This document shows positions 40,330-50,020 of a DNA stretch of 60,547 nucleotides, in pieces. Below the pieces are notes generated by a model. The model worked only from the letters and a program-made list of their open reading frames with translations. It made no database searches and had not been told where the DNA came from. The stretch lies in assembly GCA_018401885.1 (NCBI GenBank), contig JAGYKB010000014.1:1-60547 (forward strand), in the 5' to 3' direction. This DNA is from Gammaproteobacteria bacterium. Lineage in GTDB: Bacteria > Pseudomonadota > Gammaproteobacteria > Pseudomonadales > Pseudohongiellaceae. How positions within the stretch are numbered: position 1 is the stretch's first letter; each line of letters opens with the position of its first letter. Position numbers and translations under genes: made by a program.

Positions 40330-41849
40330 TGACAGAGGCAATAGAGATCCAAGCGGTGTCTGAAACAGAATCAAGAGAGACTTCAGCCGATTCGAGCCCT
40401 GTGGAGCTTACGGCCTTTAGCCAACTCCTCGAGCCAATGGGAATAGCGCCGTCGCTAGACTACATCACGACCAACTGCCTTGTTTATGCAAACGCGCCGA
40501 GTATTGAGAGTAGAGCGCAAATCCGCTTCGCATTAAACGCGCCGCTCGTGTTTCGGCGCGGAAGTGAGGACGAGGTGCGGCGTCTTTTAAGGCACTGGCG
40601 CGCAGCGCTTTCGCCGACTCTCGACAGTAGCGACGAAGCGCTTTTTGTCTCCGGCTTTGACGATGACGAGTCGTTAAAAGATCTCGCTTCCGAAGCACCG
40701 ATTATTCGTCTGGTGAATCACCTTTTTGCGCGTGCACTCGATCTTGATGCAAGCGATATCCATTTCGAACCGAGCGAGACTTCGCTCGATGTACGCTGCC
40801 GCGTCGATGGCATTATGACGCGCATCGAACGACTCCCGCTTAAGGTACATACGGCGGTGGCATCCCGATTAAAGCTTATGGCGCGGCTCGATATCGGCGA
40901 AAAACGACTTCCGCAAGACGGTCGCATCGATTACAAAATCGGCGCGAAACAGCTCGATATGCGGGTCTCTACTCTGCCGGGCGTGCACGGTGAGTCCATC
41001 GTGCTGCGTATACTCGATCGGAGTGATACTGCAGTCGAGCTCGTCGAACTAGGCATGCCGCAAGACTTACTCGCCAGCTATGAGCACGTCGTGACGCAGC
41101 CCCACGGCATGGTGCTTATAACAGGACCCACTGGCAGTGGTAAAACGACGACGCTGTATGCGACGCTTGAGAAAATCAGCAATGAAACGCAAAAAATAAT
41201 TACGGTCGAAGACCCTGTCGAATATCAGCTCAACGGCATTACGCAGATTCAAGCAAACGCCAGTATCGGGCTAGGGTTTGCCGAAGGACTTAGATCGATT
41301 GTGCGTCAGGACCCCGATATTCTGATGATCGGAGAGATTCGCGATCACGAGACTGCCGAGATCGCGATTGAATCGGCGCTCACTGGCCACCTCGTATTCT
41401 CAACACTGCACACTAACGACGCCGCCGGCGCGGTAACCCGCCTGCAAGACATGGGCGTCGAAGGCTATCTGATTAGCTCGAGCCTGCTTGCCATTCAGGC
41501 GCAGCGTCTCGTTCGGCGCGTGTGTACAGAATGTGCCGAGACGCACCCGTTAAGTGAAGATGAGGCGACTGTGTTGGCGATCGCCGTTGCCGACTGTCCA
41601 GAGATCCGGCGTGGTAGAGGCTGCGAGCGCTGTGGGCAAACGGGCTACCGTGGGCGCGTCGGTCTCTATGAACTGCTGCTGATGAACGACGAGATTCGGC
41701 ACCAGATCGCGAGCGGTGCCGATGCCAATAGCATTCGCGAAACGGCGATTAAGGGTGGCATGCGCACATTGCGTAAGGATGCTCTCGATAAACTGCGCGC
41801 AGGGCTTACTACGCCCGAAGAGGTTGTCCGAGTGACGCGCGCGGTTTAA
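40329..41849 (+). CDS. gspE: Type II secretion ATPase GspE
   Basis: GspE is the cytoplasmic hexameric ATPase that powers pseudopilus assembly. The core has Walker A GPTGSGKTTTLYATL near residue 266, an Asp box (ITVEDPVEYQ), Walker B (RQDPDILMIGEIRDHETAE) and a His box (HLVFSTLHTND). A zinc module with CTEC near 399 and CERC near 431 is typical. The N-terminal domain that binds GspL is present. The ATG at 40329 overlaps the gspM stop (TGATG); an in-frame TTG one codon earlier also exists. It is 506 residues. Confidence 0.97.
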   Translation: MTEAIEIQAVSETESRETSADSSPVELTAFSQLLEPMGIAPSLDYITTNCLVYANAPSIESRAQIRFALNAPLVFRRGSEDEVRRLLRHWRAALSPTLDSSDEALFVSGFDDDESLKDLASEAPIIRLVNHLFARALDLDASDIHFEPSETSLDVRCRVDGIMTRIERLPLKVHTAVASRLKLMARLDIGEKRLPQDGRIDYKIGAKQLDMRVSTLPGVHGESIVLRILDRSDTAVELVELGMPQDLLASYEHVVTQPHGMVLITGPTGSGKTTTLYATLEKISNETQKIITVEDPVEYQLNGITQIQANASIGLGFAEGLRSIVRQDPDILMIGEIRDHETAEIAIESALTGHLVFSTLHTNDAAGAVTRLQDMGVEGYLISSSLLAIQAQRLVRRVCTECAETHPLSEDEATVLAIAVADCPEIRRGRGCERCGQTGYRGRVGLYELLLMNDEIRHQIASGADANSIRETAIKGGMRTLRKDALDKLRAGLTTPEEVVRVTRAV

Positions 41850-41891
41850 CTAGGCAAAACCAATTAATAAATAATAAAGGAAAGCGCGGCG

Positions 41892-43121
41892 GTGACTGCC
41901 AAAACGACTAACAGTGCTTCTCACCACGGTAAATTCAAATACCGTGCAATCGATGCTGTGGGTAAGTCGCAAACCGGGTTTATCGAGGCCGACTCCGAGC
42001 GTGAGGCGATGCGGCTATTACGCGGGCGTCAGCTAACGCCCACGCAGCTCGCACCTGCGCAGTCGGCGTCGAGGGAAGGTGGCGGTAAGATAAAGCCAAG
42101 CGATGTCTTAGCGTTCACCAACGGTCTTTGCACCTTAGTCGAGTCGCGTGTGCCTATCGATCGGGCCCTACGACTACTCGAAGGCATAACAGAGTCTGCC
42201 GCCATGCGTGAGTTAACGCTCGAGCTGCTGCGTGAAATTAAAGAGGGTCGCTCGCTCGCCGCAGCAATGGAAGGCCATCCCCGCGTCTTCTCCAAAATGT
42301 ATATCAACATCGTGCGTGCCGGTGAAGAAGGCGGAATCCTACACGAGTTGCTACCCGAACTCGCCGAGTTCCTCGAAACCAATGCCGCCACACGGCAAAC
42401 AATCGTGTCGGCAATGATCTACCCCGCAGTGCTACTCGTGACGGGTATCGTCTCGGTACTTTTGTTGCTGGTTTTTGTTGTACCGCAGTTTGCGACTATG
42501 TTTGAAGACGCGGGCACACAGATACCGCCCTCGGCGCAGTTTTTGCTCAACCTAAGCACATGGTTGCAGCGGTTTGGCTTTTTAATTCCGCTGAGCGTGA
42601 TCGCAGCGTATTTTGGCTGGCGTCAGCTCGATGCTCAGCCGTCTACGCGGCTGCGACGCGACCGCTTCCTCTTGTCGCTACCACTGCTGGGAAAACTTAT
42701 TCTCACGCGGGAAAGCGCTGTGTTTGCGCGCACGTTAGGGTCGTTATTAGGCGCCGGAATCCCGCTGATTCGCGCACTGCGCGTGTCGCGTGAAGTGGTT
42801 GCGAATGAGCAGCTCTCGGCGCAGCTTGCGCAGGTTGAAGAAGATGTACGTGGCGGCACGGGTCTTGGCTCTGCACTCGAAAAAACGCAACAGTTTCCAA
42901 CGCTACTGCATCAACTCGTTGCCGTGGGTGAGGAGTCCGGCCGTACGGCGACCATTTTGGTGAAGTCGGCCGCAACATTCGACACGCTTGTCCGTAATCA
43001 AATGGCGAGCCTTGTCGCCGCGCTTCAGCCTGCCCTTATTCTGGTGTTGGCGATAGCAGTTGGCGGAATAACAATTACCATGCTTTCGGCCGTGTTCAGT
43101 ATGAACGCCGTGGAGTTTTAA
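41892..43121 (+). CDS. gspF: Type II secretion inner-membrane protein GspF
   Basis: GspF is the polytopic platform protein of the secretion machine. Two homologous T2SSF domains are visible (FTNGLCTLVESRVPIDRALR and FARTLGSLLGAGIPLIRALR). Three membrane segments are present, with LVTGIVSVLLLLVFVVPQFA in the middle and PALILVLAIAVGGITITMLS at the end. The length of 409 is standard. The start is GTG with AAAGGAAA upstream. It lies 42 bp after gspE. Confidence 0.96.
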   Translation: MTAKTTNSASHHGKFKYRAIDAVGKSQTGFIEADSEREAMRLLRGRQLTPTQLAPAQSASREGGGKIKPSDVLAFTNGLCTLVESRVPIDRALRLLEGITESAAMRELTLELLREIKEGRSLAAAMEGHPRVFSKMYINIVRAGEEGGILHELLPELAEFLETNAATRQTIVSAMIYPAVLLVTGIVSVLLLLVFVVPQFATMFEDAGTQIPPSAQFLLNLSTWLQRFGFLIPLSVIAAYFGWRQLDAQPSTRLRRDRFLLSLPLLGKLILTRESAVFARTLGSLLGAGIPLIRALRVSREVVANEQLSAQLAQVEEDVRGGTGLGSALEKTQQFPTLLHQLVAVGEESGRTATILVKSAATFDTLVRNQMASLVAALQPALILVLAIAVGGITITMLSAVFSMNAVEF

Positions 43122-43131
43122 GGAGAGTAAA

Positions 43132-45309
43132 GTGAAATTAGCGAGAACGCCGGCCGCGCTGGCCGCAGTCGTATTACTCAGTGCCTGTTCGGCTCTTGAT
43201 CAAGGCGACCGGCCGTTCGGGCCTTTTAGTGGCCGCGATGTAAGCACTGGCAATGAAACGCGGCGCAGTGCCGCAGACGTAGCGGAAGAGGAAATAGCGG
43301 AGATCGCGAGCCCTGGCAGCGAGCAGCAGCAGCGCTTAATCGACGAGATTAATCGCGTAGGCGACCAACCTTCGTTTACCGGTTATCGCGAGCAGGTGCC
43401 GGCGCCGCGCGGTGCGGGCAACACGTTAAGTGAGGAAGAGAGTGTCGAGCTGAACTACGAGCAGGCTGATCTTCGCCTCGTGCTCGAGCAGCTTGCTGAG
43501 TCCCTTGCTATGTCGGTGGTCATGGATCCGAGTATCGACATGAAAGTCAGCGTACGCACATCGGCCAACGCGCCACTCGCGCTCGCCGATGTGTGGCCTG
43601 TGATGCGCCTGCTCGCTCGCGACGCCGGCATCGTCATCGACCGCGTGGGTAATGTGTTTAATATTCGCCGTGGCACTTCGTCTATACCGCTAGAGATCGC
43701 GACACCCGATACGCTCGGCGATGGCACCGCGCCGACGATCATGCAGGTCACGCCTCTCACTCATATTTCCGCCGAGGCAGCGATCGAAGTTATCCGCCCG
43801 TTGATCGAGGGCGAAGGCAGCGTGTCGCGTCTCCTGCCGGGTAATACGCTCGCGCTCACCTCGGGCGAGTCACAGCTAAGGCGCATTAACGAGTTGCTCT
43901 CTGTTATCGATGCCGATCCTTTTGCCAATCAGGGTATAGCCCTTTATCCGCTAAGCAATGCAAGCGCGACAGAGGTTGCGACCGAACTCGATGAAATACT
44001 GAGCCTGATCGAAGGCGCAACGCCGTCCTATCAGGTAAAGGGAATCGAACGCATTAACGCGATCTTAGTCACAGCGCCTGCGCGACGTGGGTTCGATGAG
44101 ATCGAGCGCTGGATCGAAATTCTCGACGCCGCAAGTCAAGAACAAGTAGAACAGCTGTTCCACTATCGAGTCAAAAACCTCAGCGCGAAAGAGCTCGGCG
44201 ATACGCTGTCGAGCGTGTTTGAAAGCAACGACAACCGCGATGACGATGACGCGAGCCCTCGTGTACGCAATACGCGCGACGAGCAGCCAGTCGTGTTCGA
44301 ACCTCCAAGCGGAAACCCAGAAGCCCAGCAAGAGCTCTCTCAGTCTACAGCGACTAATGCCGGTGACAACACGCGAGGCAACGGGCCAAGCAATGCGATA
44401 GCCGCGAATCTCGCGGTCAAAATAGTCGCGGATGAGGCGACCAATAGTCTGCTGATTAGGAGCACCGCGCGAGATTATCGTCAGCTGCTTACAACGATTA
44501 ATCAGCTCGACGCCGTGCCTCTGCAGGTGATGATAAACGCCGTTATTGCCCAGATCACCCTTACCGAAGGCAACGAGTTTGGCGTCGACTGGAGTCGCAT
44601 CGCCGCCGACAGTACGCTTAGTCCAATATCTACCGAGACGATCACCGACTACACGCCGAGTAATCGCGGCGGCTTAATGTTCAGTAAGTCGTTTATCGAC
44701 GGTGCGGCTCAGGTCGATGCGACACTCGAGGCCATCTCGGTGAATAACGATGTCCAACTGCTGGCGCGTCCGTCGCTTACCGTCATAAATAATCAGGAAG
44801 GCGAGATTCAGATCGGCTCACAAGTGCCTGTCGAACAGGGGCAGGCCATAGGCGGGGCAGGTGTTTCCACCACGAATATTCAGTACCGCGATACAGGGAT
44901 TGTGTTATCGATCACGCCGCAGATCAATGACGATGGCATCGTGAACCTGATTATCCGTCAGGAGCTCTCGTCTGTTGATAACAGCTCGGAAGGCGTGAAC
45001 AATAATCCTGTTTTTAATAACCAAGAAATCAATACAACAGTTGTGGTTCGTGACGGCGAGAACGTCGTGCTCGGCGGACTAATTCAAGCCGACACAGAGA
45101 ACCTGAATTCTGGCGTCCCCGGCTTGAATCGCGTGCCGCTGCTCGGCAGACTTTTTTCGTATCAACAAAATTCGGTTCAGCGGCGCGAACTATTCATTGT
45201 GCTGAGGCCTGAAATCGTCAATCTCAATTCCGAAACGAGTGTGCAGTACCGCGCAATTCTCGAGCGTTTCGAGCTTGCGACACAGCTTATCGAAGAAGCT
45301 GGAATCTGA
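43132..45309 (+). CDS. gspD: Type II secretion secretin GspD with a lipoprotein signal
   Basis: GspD forms the outer-membrane secretin channel. The N0 domain (ELNYEQADLRLVLEQLAES), two or three N domains, a Gln/Asn/Asp-rich linker near residue 365, and the C-terminal secretin domain (GSQVPVEQGQAIGG, then NTTVVVRDGENVVLGGLIQ and VPLLGRLFSYQQ) are in order. At 725 residues the size is normal. The N-terminus has a lipobox LLSAC, with Cys at residue 19 and Ser after it, implying a lipidated, outer-membrane-sorted protein that may not need a pilotin. GspD proteins normally have an ordinary signal peptide. The start is GTG with AGGAG. Confidence 0.94.
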   Translation: MKLARTPAALAAVVLLSACSALDQGDRPFGPFSGRDVSTGNETRRSAADVAEEEIAEIASPGSEQQQRLIDEINRVGDQPSFTGYREQVPAPRGAGNTLSEEESVELNYEQADLRLVLEQLAESLAMSVVMDPSIDMKVSVRTSANAPLALADVWPVMRLLARDAGIVIDRVGNVFNIRRGTSSIPLEIATPDTLGDGTAPTIMQVTPLTHISAEAAIEVIRPLIEGEGSVSRLLPGNTLALTSGESQLRRINELLSVIDADPFANQGIALYPLSNASATEVATELDEILSLIEGATPSYQVKGIERINAILVTAPARRGFDEIERWIEILDAASQEQVEQLFHYRVKNLSAKELGDTLSSVFESNDNRDDDDASPRVRNTRDEQPVVFEPPSGNPEAQQELSQSTATNAGDNTRGNGPSNAIAANLAVKIVADEATNSLLIRSTARDYRQLLTTINQLDAVPLQVMINAVIAQITLTEGNEFGVDWSRIAADSTLSPISTETITDYTPSNRGGLMFSKSFIDGAAQVDATLEAISVNNDVQLLARPSLTVINNQEGEIQIGSQVPVEQGQAIGGAGVSTTNIQYRDTGIVLSITPQINDDGIVNLIIRQELSSVDNSSEGVNNNPVFNNQEINTTVVVRDGENVVLGGLIQADTENLNSGVPGLNRVPLLGRLFSYQQNSVQRRELFIVLRPEIVNLNSETSVQYRAILERFELATQLIEEAGI

Positions 45310-45480
45310 TGCCCTAAAAACCTCTGAGGCAAAGTGCGAATAGTAAGAGTAAGAGAAAGCAGAAAGCGCAGCGGGTGAATAGGAAAACATTTGCGTGAAG
45401 CGGATGAAACGAATTTAGAGAACAAAGAGAAAAAAACAAAAAGAACGAAGCGAATAAAGCGAACAAAAGAGGACTTAATC

Positions 45481-45930
45481 ATGATCAACAACCCAAATTA
45501 CTCCCTAGCAGGCGGTCGCTCTTTTAACCAAGCTCGCTCAACAAAAAGCCAGCAGGGGTTTACGCTGATCGAGATACTCGTGGTTATGGCGATTATCGCG
45601 ATGCTCGCTATTATGGTCGCGCCAAATATTTTCAATCAGCAAGCGGGCGCGATGCGCGATGTGGCGCTTTCAGAAATTTCGACGTTAGAAGGCGCGCTAG
45701 ACACCTACCGCCTTGATGTTGGCGAATATCCAGACTCGCTTTCGGGTCTCGAAGAGGACGACACCAACGGCGCGCGCTGGAACGGGCCGTATCTTCGCCG
45801 TGGTGTGCCAAATGATCCGTGGGACAATCCCTATGTCTACGAATCTAACGGTCGCGAGTTTACGCTGATGTCCTATGGTGCCGACGGCGATCGCGGCGGC
45901 GAAGGCGATGACGCCGACATTTCACTCTAA
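45481..45930 (+). CDS. gspG: Major pseudopilin GspG
   Basis: GspG is the main subunit of the pseudopilus. The prepilin site is G in QQGFTLIEILVVMAIIAMLA, with Glu at position 5 of the mature protein. The body shows the family C-terminal calcium-binding region (RRGVPNDPWDNPYVYES and SYGADGDRGGEGDDADI). The ATG at 45481 has AGAGG upstream and gives 149 residues; an upstream in-frame start adds a Lys/Glu/Thr-rich stretch with no support. The 171-bp gap after gspD is purine-rich. Confidence 0.95.
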   Translation: MINNPNYSLAGGRSFNQARSTKSQQGFTLIEILVVMAIIAMLAIMVAPNIFNQQAGAMRDVALSEISTLEGALDTYRLDVGEYPDSLSGLEEDDTNGARWNGPYLRRGVPNDPWDNPYVYESNGREFTLMSYGADGDRGGEGDDADISL

Positions 45931-46342
45931 CGCGCACCGCCAACGCGGCTTCACGCTTCTCGAGCTTATTCTTGTAATGGGCATCGTGGCGCTTGCGGCC
46001 GCAGTTGTTGCGCCCAATCTTACCGGACTCGACGGGCGAAATTTCGACGCGCAGCTGCGCGACCTTGTGGCTCAACTCAACTACGCGAGGCGAAGTGCGA
46101 TCGTCTCGGGGCAGGTGTCCACAATGCAATGGGCTGACGACAACATAAGCCTCGAATTCAGCGCCGATGACGCGCGTACATCGAGCTACGAACCCATCGA
46201 TTCCCTTTTGGTGAGTTTCTATCCCGAAGGCGGCACCACGGGAGGAAGGCTCAGACTTACCCAAGATCGTCAACAAGGCTGGATCTCGATTGATGCGTTT
46301 ACCGGACGAATCACTCTGAGCCGCGAAAAAGATGCCGAATAG
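45908..46342 (+). CDS. gspH: Minor pseudopilin GspH
   Basis: GspH is a minor pseudopilin. The prepilin motif is QRGFTLLELILVMGIVALAA, followed by a globular domain (FDAQLRDLVAQLNYARRSAI). I chose the ATG at 45908, 23 bp inside gspG; one at 45875 would lengthen the leader. The product is 144 residues. The 3' end overlaps gspI by 11 bp, so the pseudopilin genes are translationally coupled. Confidence 0.88.
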   Translation: MTPTFHSNAHRQRGFTLLELILVMGIVALAAAVVAPNLTGLDGRNFDAQLRDLVAQLNYARRSAIVSGQVSTMQWADDNISLEFSADDARTSSYEPIDSLLVSFYPEGGTTGGRLRLTQDRQQGWISIDAFTGRITLSREKDAE

Positions 46343-46799
46343 CATGCCGCAAAATCCTCCCACCGTCAGCCAAGCCTCAGCAAGTGGCCCGCGGCACAAC
46401 ACAGGCGCCGCGGGTCGGTCGCGTCAACAGCGCGGCTTCACGCTTATCGAGGTTATCGTTGCGCTAACGATCACCGGTTTTCTACTCGGTGGGCTGTTCG
46501 CGCTCGTCGGCGGCAGTAAGCAGTTGTCGTGGCGCGCAGAAGACGTGCTCGTACGGGCGACACAGCAGCGCACGGCTTGGAATTTTGCGCTGTTGGACAA
46601 CGAATATGCCGATCTCGAACCAATCCTCGACGAAGAGTTTTATACAGTTAGAGAGCTCGACGACCTCGAGGCGCCAGAACGTCAAACTCAACCGCTGTCG
46701 TACACGCTGCGCGCACTCAAGATTGTGTCCGAGGACGGCGATGTCGAAGCGGTCGCGATGCGGTGGATACGGCTACCGCCGGGCGCGGGTGGTTTATGA
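46332..46799 (+). CDS. gspI: Minor pseudopilin GspI
   Basis: The 155-residue protein carries a prepilin peptide in QRGFTLIEVIVALTITGFLL. Its position between gspH and gspJ and its size suit GspI. The leader before the cleavage site is long (about 33 residues, rich in Pro, Ser and Asn). It ends in an ATGA overlap with the preferred gspJ start at 46796. Confidence 0.82.
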   Translation: MPNSMPQNPPTVSQASASGPRHNTGAAGRSRQQRGFTLIEVIVALTITGFLLGGLFALVGGSKQLSWRAEDVLVRATQQRTAWNFALLDNEYADLEPILDEEFYTVRELDDLEAPERQTQPLSYTLRALKIVSEDGDVEAVAMRWIRLPPGAGGL

Positions 46800-47527
46800 C
46801 GGAGCCTAACGACGCCGCTTACGGAACACAGCCCACCGGTCGTCAGCTAACTCTAATTGGGCAAACTAGTTCCAAACTCGCTTACTCACAGCAGGGCTTC
46901 ACCCTTATCGAGGTGTTACTCGCGCTCGCGCTTACTGCGCTGCTTCTGACTTTGTTAAGCACCGGCATGTATGTCGTCGCGCGCGACTGGAACGACGAAT
47001 CAGGCAGACTCGAAACAGCACTCGATGAATCTCTCGCTATTTTGCAAATAGAACGCGCCCTACTCGCCGCTTTTCCGCATAGTTTCAACAGCACTGAGAC
47101 ACTGCTCAGAGAAGTTTATTTCGAAGGCGAAGGCGATCGTCTACGCTGGGTAAGCACAGTGTCTCCGCAGCGCTCGCCTGGTCTCACGGCATGGTCTTTA
47201 GAAGTAATTTCGGGCGAGGGTGTCGGCGTACAAATTGCGCCTGCCTTCAGCGATAATCCGAGTGCGCGGCTCGATGCAGCAGAGGCAAGATTGCTTCTAC
47301 CAGACTACGACCTCGAGATTAGCTACCTTCGAGAGCCCAATGCGCTAACCCGCGAGTGGACAGACGAATGGTTCGGCAGCGAGCAGGCGGCCCTACCGCT
47401 TGCGGTGCGGATTCTATTCCGCGCGACAGAGTCTGAGCGTAGCGACTACGAAATCGTCGCGCCAATTAAAGCCTGGCGGCATCGCAGCATTATGCCGTTA
47501 TCCCTTGGCGCGGGGTTAGGGCAATGA
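46796..47527 (+). CDS. gspJ: Minor pseudopilin GspJ
   Basis: The 243-residue product carries QQGFTLIEVLLALALTALLL and the larger globular body expected of GspJ. The ATG at 46796 overlaps the gspI stop (ATGA); an earlier in-frame ATG at 46763 lies well inside gspI. It ends with an ATGA overlap on gspK. GspH, I, J and K form the tip complex of the pseudopilus. Confidence 0.85.
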   Translation: MTEPNDAAYGTQPTGRQLTLIGQTSSKLAYSQQGFTLIEVLLALALTALLLTLLSTGMYVVARDWNDESGRLETALDESLAILQIERALLAAFPHSFNSTETLLREVYFEGEGDRLRWVSTVSPQRSPGLTAWSLEVISGEGVGVQIAPAFSDNPSARLDAAEARLLLPDYDLEISYLREPNALTREWTDEWFGSEQAALPLAVRILFRATESERSDYEIVAPIKAWRHRSIMPLSLGAGLGQ

Positions 47528-48768
47528 GTCGGCTATCGACGAAGCCTGTGCAACAGCGAGGCTCGGTTCTGCTTATCGTTATGTGGACGGCGGTCTTGCT
47601 GACCATTCTTGTTACCGCTATGGCAAGCAAAGTGCGGCTTTCGGCGCGCACCGCCTTTAACAACCAGCTGGCCGCCGATGATTACACACAGATGATGAGT
47701 GCGCTTCACAGCGCCGAGATGGAGATTCTCCTCGAGCGTATGTCACCGCCAGTAGACGCGCCGATCGAAACCAATAGCGAAGGTGAGGTACTAGATCGGT
47801 CGCTTCGATTCGACGGCCGTCCACTGCGACTGAGCTATCCTACGCCCGACGATATCGTAGTACGGATAATCAATCACAGCGGCATGATAAATCTCAATCG
47901 GATACCGCGGGCGAGCATGCAGCTGCTTATCGAAAAACGCCTACAAGATATAACCGGCGAAGAAGCGGATCCCGAAGAAGTACAAAACCTTCTTGCCGCG
48001 TGGACCGATTGGACCGACCTCAACGATCTCGAAGGTATAAACGGCGCCGAGAGAGACTATTACGAGGCACTCGACTCGCCTTATCTGCCGCGAAATAATC
48101 CTGAGCTCGACAGCGTTAACGAGCTGTTGCATGTTCGCGGCTTCGCTGAGCTATTTGAGGGCGTTGATTTGGAATCTGCGTTCACGATATATGGTAATAA
48201 TCGGCAACTTAACCTAAATGTCGCCACGCGTGAGGCGATGAGCCTACTGCCGGGTCTTACGCCTGAACTAATCGACGAGTTACTCGCAGCACGCGCAATT
48301 GACGCATTTACCAATCGAGGCGAAATCGGTGAGGTTATTCCCTTCGAAAACTTAACCGAACTCTCGCCTTGGGTAAGCAACGAGACAAGCAATTTTTACA
48401 CGCTCTATGTGTACCGAAGACCGCAGCTAGAACCGCAGTTGGAGGAGACGGCAGACTCGACCAACACGGATTACTCTATCAGTGCGAGCGACCGTCAGCG
48501 GAACGCCTTCGCGTTTGACCCAGAAAACTATCCACGCAAGATGCCACTGATGAACGAGTCACGCGTGGGCGATGGCACCGAGGCGAGCAGTCAGTCTAAT
48601 GCTGAGTCGCTCGCCCAAAACGCCGCGCTGCGCAGTGCAGAGGATCCTTGGGAAATTGCGCCGGGGATAGGGCGGCAGGCATTGAGTGCGGTGGTCGAGT
48701 TTACCGGTGGCGACTCGCCTCCGCGTGTCTATCAGATCAACCCCTATGCGACGCTGCCGAGATTCTAA
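47524..48768 (+). CDS. gspK: Pseudopilus tip protein GspK
   Basis: GspK caps the pseudopilus. The prepilin-like start is QQRGSVLLIVMWTAVLLTIL, lacking the Glu5 seen in other pseudopilins, as is usual in GspK. The large body of 414 residues includes the helix-hairpin-like LNLNVATREAMSLLPGLTPE. It is the last gene of the cluster. No gspC, gspN or prepilin peptidase gene is linked. Its 3' end overlaps the convergent ABC ATPase gene by 4 bp. Confidence 0.9.
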   Translation: MSRLSTKPVQQRGSVLLIVMWTAVLLTILVTAMASKVRLSARTAFNNQLAADDYTQMMSALHSAEMEILLERMSPPVDAPIETNSEGEVLDRSLRFDGRPLRLSYPTPDDIVVRIINHSGMINLNRIPRASMQLLIEKRLQDITGEEADPEEVQNLLAAWTDWTDLNDLEGINGAERDYYEALDSPYLPRNNPELDSVNELLHVRGFAELFEGVDLESAFTIYGNNRQLNLNVATREAMSLLPGLTPELIDELLAARAIDAFTNRGEIGEVIPFENLTELSPWVSNETSNFYTLYVYRRPQLEPQLEETADSTNTDYSISASDRQRNAFAFDPENYPRKMPLMNESRVGDGTEASSQSNAESLAQNAALRSAEDPWEIAPGIGRQALSAVVEFTGGDSPPRVYQINPYATLPRF

Positions 48769-50003
48769 GCGTCCAGGGTCCACGTCGCCTGCATAGTGAT
48801 CGGCCCCACCCCTTTATTGGCGCTCATACTAAGTAGCTTGCTGAATTTTGTTTCATACCACAGTAGGCCGCTCTTATCGGCCAGCCCACCTAGCACGTAA
48901 AAGTCGCCGACGCGCATAGCGACCTTCTCGACCACAAGCCGGACTTTGAACACCTCGCCGCGCGTGTAGCGACGCAGCTCGACGCCTTCGGCATTGGTCG
49001 TCAGAAACGAGGCAATAGGTTCTTCTGCCGAGCGCATAAAGGCAAAGCCGAAGTGGCCTTCCATTTCGTCGTTAAGCACCTCAACTTCCATTTCGAGAAC
49101 GACATCGCTGAGCGCATCAATCGAGGTAATCTCCTCGCCTCGTGTGTTACGTACCGACAGCGAATTGATTTTGCAGTCTTGAAGCAAAGACTCCTGATTT
49201 TCCCCAGTCCCCTTTGCCGCTGCTGTCGAATCAGGGGGCAAGTCTTCAATCACTGAGGTATAGGATTTTTTGTTGTTGCAGAAATCTTCGTAGTTGCCCA
49301 CCACCTTGTGGCTGTCGCCCATTTCCCTGATCTCGCCTTTTTCGATCCAGATCGCAATGTCACAGAGTTCCTGGACGTGAAACATCGAGTGGCTGCAGAA
49401 CGCCATCGTTTTATTTTGCTGGCGAAAGTCATTCATGCGCTGAACGCATTTTTTTTGAAAAGCGAGATCACCAACGGAAAGGGCCTCGTCGATAACCAGA
49501 ATATCGGGGCGCACCATGGTGGCTATCGAAAAGGCAAGCCGGACATACATCCCCGAAGAATACGTTTTCACGGGTCTATCGATAAAGTCGCCTAGCTCGG
49601 AAAAGTCGATGATGTCGCGCTCAAGCGCCGCGATGTCGTCATCGGGAACGCCGAGTAAAGATGCGTTGAGGTAAATATTGCGGCGGCCTGTAAACTCCGG
49701 ATGAAAGCCCGCACCAAGTTCGAGCAAGGCGGCAACCTGACCGTGAGTTCGAATACTGCCGCTCGTGGGCTGCAGCGTACCGACCAAGAGTTTCAGCAGG
49801 GTCGATTTACCCGCGCCGTTGTCCCCTATAATGCCGACGCTCTGCCCGTCGGGAACCGCGAAAGAGATATCACGCAGTACATGGTAAAGCTTGTGCTTTG
49901 GGCGCCGCAGAATAATCTCGGCCAGGCGATCCTGCGGTCGCTCGTAGATCTTAAAATCTTTATTGATGTTCTCGACGATAATTCGAGGGGGAGTATGTAT
50001 CAC
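48765..50003 (-). CDS. Polysaccharide ABC exporter ATP-binding protein (Wzt-like)
   Basis: This is the ATPase of an ABC-2 polysaccharide exporter. Walker A GDNGAGKSTLLKLLVG is near residues 58-73; YSSGMYVRLAFSIA is the signature and ILVIDEALSVGD is Walker B. At 412 residues it has a C-terminal domain of about 150 residues (LEMEVEVLNDEMEGHFGFAF), as in Wzt proteins that recognise the end of an O-antigen-like glycan. The start is GTG with GAGGA seven bases upstream. It follows the permease gene by 17 bp. Confidence 0.9.
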   Translation of the reverse strand: MIHTPPRIIVENINKDFKIYERPQDRLAEIILRRPKHKLYHVLRDISFAVPDGQSVGIIGDNGAGKSTLLKLLVGTLQPTSGSIRTHGQVAALLELGAGFHPEFTGRRNIYLNASLLGVPDDDIAALERDIIDFSELGDFIDRPVKTYSSGMYVRLAFSIATMVRPDILVIDEALSVGDLAFQKKCVQRMNDFRQQNKTMAFCSHSMFHVQELCDIAIWIEKGEIREMGDSHKVVGNYEDFCNNKKSYTSVIEDLPPDSTAAAKGTGENQESLLQDCKINSLSVRNTRGEEITSIDALSDVVLEMEVEVLNDEMEGHFGFAFMRSAEEPIASFLTTNAEGVELRRYTRGEVFKVRLVVEKVAMRVGDFYVLGGLADKSGLLWYETKFSKLLSMSANKGVGPITMQATWTLDA

Positions 50004-50020
50004 GCGTAAGTCCTCGAATG

